NCBI GenBank assembly: GCA_016874915.1
Contig: VGSW01000023.1
Location: 1 to 33,394 of the forward strand
DNA length: 33,394 nucleotides
From: Deltaproteobacteria bacterium
GTDB lineage: Bacteria > Desulfobacterota > Desulfobaccia > Desulfobaccales > 0-14-0-80-60-11
Direction of reading: 5' to 3'
The translations under genes and the position numbers were made by a program. This document shows, one piece after another, positions 31,128-33,394 of the stretch (positions are counted from its first letter, which is position 1; every line of letters begins with the position of its first letter). A model generated the notes under the pieces. The model was not told where the DNA came from. It saw only the letters and a list, made by a program, of their open reading frames with translations, and did not search any database.

Positions 31128-32300
31128 TTATTTTCTCCCCCGCAACCCTGCCATCCAGCTCCACAGAAAAAAGCCGGTTTCCTTTAGATTTTCTCCCATA
31201 AGAAAGGCCGCCACCTTTCTCAAGTCCTGGCACACGGGATGGCGGGGCGAGGTCTCCGCCAGGAGCTTGCCTTCATTGATGCTGCGCCCCACCTGAGGGG
31301 AGGCGGCCACCGTAGCCATAACTTTCCGGCCCAGGAATTTATCAATTTCCTCCTGGGAAAGGTCGCCCTTTGGGTCCCAGCAGTTCAGCACCACTTCGAA
31401 ATTGGTCCCTTCCAGCCCCAGGAGATTCAACAATTCCAGAAGCTTCTTGGCATTGGAAAGGGCCGGAATCGACGGCGAGGCCACCAGGATGACGAGTTCA
31501 GACAATTCCAGAGGTTTCAAAGTGATTTCGTCTATCCGATCCCCCACATCCACCAGCCCCCAGGAATATCCACTCTGCAGCCGGATGAACCGCAAAATTT
31601 TGTCCAGCTGCCCCGGAGTGACAGTCTCCGCCTCCTCAATGCGAGTGGGGGCCGGCAGCAGTTGGAGATTTTCCTGACAGATATGCAGGACGCTTTGCAA
31701 ATAATGGCTGTCCAGATTTCCCAGATTTTCCACCACGTCCAGGATGGTGTACCGAGGCTGCGCGTCAAAGAGGTAACTCTGTTCGCCGTAACGTAAGTCC
31801 AGATCCACCAAAAGGACCTTTTCTTTGGACTCCTTGGCCAGGAGGTAAGCCACATTGGCAGCCACAAAAGAGGTTCCCACCCCGCCCTTGCATCCCAGGA
31901 AAGAAACCATGCGGGTGGCTCCGGCCTCTCCCTGATCCGCAAAGGTGGGCAAGCGTTCCAAGGCTTCCTGGAGGAGTTCATGAGTGATGGGATAGGAAAG
32001 GCATTCCCGAACTCCCAAACGCAAGGCTTTGCGCAAGTGCTCGGTGGAGACTTCGGGAAGAAAAAGAAAAACGGGTGGGCTTTTGGAATCAGAGGTGGCT
32101 CTCTGAATCCAACGGTCCAATAAAGGATTATCTTCCTGGTATTCCAGCAACACCACATCTGTCTCGGAGTTGAGACGGGCCGGGAGATGCGCCAGATTCT
32201 CCGAGGTTACCAGGGTGCTGTCCGGTATGGTCTTGATGACCTTCTGGAGATACTCTTCCTGCTCCGGAGTATGATAATAAATGGAAAACCGCGTCTTCAC
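31128..32300 (-). CDS. tadZ: TadZ/CpaE-like localisation ATPase
   Basis: The 390-residue product has a receiver-like N-terminal domain (about 1-120) that lacks the usual phospho-Asp pattern, then a MinD/ParA-type ATPase domain. The deviant Walker A region reads CKGGVGTS (137-144): signature Lys138 is kept but the P-loop Lys is Thr143, as in many TadZ proteins. VLLVDLDLRYGEQS is the switch I/Walker A' region. TadZ places the Tad machine at the cell pole. The start is GTG (32298-32300) with CCAGGTGA ahead. Copy C of the C/G-rich element lies 26 bases upstream. Confidence 0.9.
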   Translation of the reverse strand: MKTRFSIYYHTPEQEEYLQKVIKTIPDSTLVTSENLAHLPARLNSETDVVLLEYQEDNPLLDRWIQRATSDSKSPPVFLFLPEVSTEHLRKALRLGVRECLSYPITHELLQEALERLPTFADQGEAGATRMVSFLGCKGGVGTSFVAANVAYLLAKESKEKVLLVDLDLRYGEQSYLFDAQPRYTILDVVENLGNLDSHYLQSVLHICQENLQLLPAPTRIEEAETVTPGQLDKILRFIRLQSGYSWGLVDVGDRIDEITLKPLELSELVILVASPSIPALSNAKKLLELLNLLGLEGTNFEVVLNCWDPKGDLSQEEIDKFLGRKVMATVAASPQVGRSINEGKLLAETSPRHPVCQDLRKVAAFLMGENLKETGFFLWSWMAGLRGRK

Positions 32301-32325
32301 CGAAATTCACCTGGGGCCGCATTGT

Positions 32326-32444
32326 TCCCTCCCCCGTGATGGGGGAGGGTGAGGGTGGGGGTGAGTGGTTTTTCCATAATTTCAATAGTTTTCCCCACTC
32401 TTTTCCCCCTCCCCCTGCCCCCTCCCACCCGGGGAGGGGGAAAA
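32326..32444. repeat. C/G-rich double-hairpin element, copy C
   Basis: TCCCTCCCCC with GGGGGAGGG, then GAGGGTGGGGGTGAGTGG, an AT-rich centre, CCACTCTTTTCCCCCTCC, and a second hairpin (CCCCCTCCC with GGGGAGGGGG, ending 32440). It is 115 bases long. The inner stem GAGTGG/CCACTC is a compensated variant of GGGTGG-type arms, hinting that the fold is kept. It lies between cpaB and tadZ. Confidence 0.8.
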
Positions 32445-32509
32445 GAGGCGGATTCCTCCTGTTCCAACTGACTTTTTCAGGGCTCTCAAACTTATAAAAA
32501 ACCGACTCA

Positions 32510-33361
32510 TCAACCGCCCACCGCCTTGCCGCCGCTTCCGGGACCCCGGGAGCCGGGGATGGGCTGCTGATCCACTTTGAGCTTACGGATGATCTCCACC
32601 ACCCGCCGGGATTCGGGACCCGGGCCCAGAGTCTCTCCGGCGGCGGGACCCGGAGTTTCCATGGCCGTGGCCCCCAGCAGCTGGGCGAGGTTCACTCCGG
32701 TGGTCACCACTTTGCCCCGGTCCTCCTGGTTCCGCAGCACCAGGGCAATGTGGCCTTCATGCACCGCCAGGGCCAGGCGTTCCGCTTCTTCCGGGGTCAC
32801 CTCCAAAGTGATGGTAGTCACAACCTGGGGTTTATCCCCCGCCTTTTTCTCAATGCTGCTACCGTGGCTCAGAATGGGGAGATTCTGGAGCACGGTTTCC
32901 GCCCGGCTTTTCTGGGCGGCTTCACCATGTCTGCTGGTCATCACCACATCCACCCGGTTGCCGGGACTGGGGAACCCCGCCAAGCCGGCGACCTCATCAA
33001 CCTTTACGGTCATGGCCCGTCTGCCGGGGTGCACCCGGGCCGCCAACCCCTGGCTCCGGGGGCGGATCTGGGTTTTGAGAATGGGCGTTCCCTCTTTAAT
33101 GGCGGCAGCGGCCTCGAAATGGAGCAGTTCCTCTTTGTGGGCAAAGGAGCCTTCCGGCCGGACGTTTAGCGCCTCTACACGCATGGTGGGACCGTCCAAA
33201 GGCATCCCTGGGTCCAGGTCTCGGACCGCCACCACCACCGGCGCCTGCTTGGCGGCTTGAGGCGGGGGGGGGCCTCTGAACCAGCTCATGGCCAGTATGG
33301 TGGCCGCCAGCCCTGAGGCCGTGGCCAGCAACAACCAGGCCCACGTAGGTAAACCGCGCAT
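32510..33361 (-). CDS. cpaB: Flp pilus assembly protein CpaB/RcpC
   Basis: The 283-residue product has an N-terminal membrane segment (WAWLLLATASGLAATILAMSWF), a Pro-rich spacer, a SAF domain (about 40-105: VVVAVRDLDPGMPLDGPTMRVEALN, IKEGTPILKTQIRP) and the RcpC domain (about 110-225: RAMTVKVDEVAGLAGFPSPGNRVDVVMT, VTTITLEVTPEEAERLALAVHEGHIALVLRN). The C-terminal ~60 residues are Pro/Gly-rich. CpaB helps the secretin part of the Tad pilus in the periplasm. GGAGTGAGGTGAG lies ahead of the ATG. Only 33 bases remain to the window edge, so upstream partners cannot be seen. Confidence 0.93.
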   Translation of the reverse strand: MRGLPTWAWLLLATASGLAATILAMSWFRGPPPPQAAKQAPVVVAVRDLDPGMPLDGPTMRVEALNVRPEGSFAHKEELLHFEAAAAIKEGTPILKTQIRPRSQGLAARVHPGRRAMTVKVDEVAGLAGFPSPGNRVDVVMTSRHGEAAQKSRAETVLQNLPILSHGSSIEKKAGDKPQVVTTITLEVTPEEAERLALAVHEGHIALVLRNQEDRGKVVTTGVNLAQLLGATAMETPGPAAGETLGPGPESRRVVEIIRKLKVDQQPIPGSRGPGSGGKAVGG

Positions 33362-33394
33362 CGTCTCACCTCACTCCAAACGCATCACCGTCTC

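Noticed and set aside
1-33394. tRNA, rRNA and complete insertion sequences
   Set aside because: No T-loop-like GTTCGANNC with matching stems, no rRNA sequence and no transposase frame was found on either strand by reading.

Overview
The window reads as a chromosomal segment of a GC-rich Gram-negative bacterium, most likely a Desulfobacterota (deltaproteobacterial) lineage close to the Desulfobacca group. The grounds are the gene content: a system II cytochrome c maturation pair (ResB/CcsA), an NtrY/NtrX-type sigma54 two-component system, a lipoylated-H-like protein, an Mla-type lipid transport locus and a Tad pilus locus. Several families of intergenic hairpin repeats also occur. The taxonomic call is inference; there is no rRNA or tRNA gene here to anchor it.

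Layout. 1-1833 (+): 3' part of a gene for a Gln-rich repeat / Pro-rich / alpha-beta-hydrolase-like protein, open at the left edge. 2139-2713 (-): two small genes, one a HicB-like orphan antitoxin. 2734-8157 (-): a tightly overlapping signalling operon of Cache histidine kinase, NtrY-like kinase and NtrX-like regulator. 8331-9885 (-): mazG and a CvpA-family gene. 10175-10579 (+): exported thioredoxin-like protein. 10777-11226 (-): UspA. 11474-11878 (+): GcvH-like protein. 12214-14534 (+): resB-ccsA with an ATGA overlap. 14728-15717 (-): class 3 (rhizobial-type) asparaginase. 16119-24827 (-): auxiliary lipoprotein, mlaD, mlaF, a large single-chain restriction-modification gene, mlaE with a STAS domain, a Cache-like lipoprotein and a UbiA-type prenyltransferase. 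25093-26640 (+): GT-C-like membrane protein. 26798-27440 (+): hicA-hicB. 27832-33361 (-): tadC, tadB, tadA, tadZ/cpaE and cpaB.

How the genes work together. The mla genes would form an MlaE-MlaF-MlaD inner-membrane phospholipid transporter plus a lipoprotein, but the operon is split by a 3.2-kb restriction-modification gene. The Tad genes supply the assembly platform (TadB/TadC), the motor (TadA), the localisation ATPase (TadZ) and CpaB, with no secretin between cpaB and tadZ. The two kinases both feed toward a single visible sigma54 activator.

The most unusual material is intergenic. There are three 111-115-bp C/G-rich double-hairpin elements, all in one orientation and all between minus-strand genes. 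There are elements built on CGCCAAGACG with an inner GGGGCGC hairpin, two of which flank hicAB as direct repeats. Five GTTTTC(G/T)G micro-repeats each lie just 3' of a stop codon, T-rich on the coding strand. A REP-like GGGGACAGACACC hairpin is also present. The hicA promoter carries a perfect inverted repeat in its spacer and appears to give a leaderless message. All calls come from reading the sequence; no database search was run.
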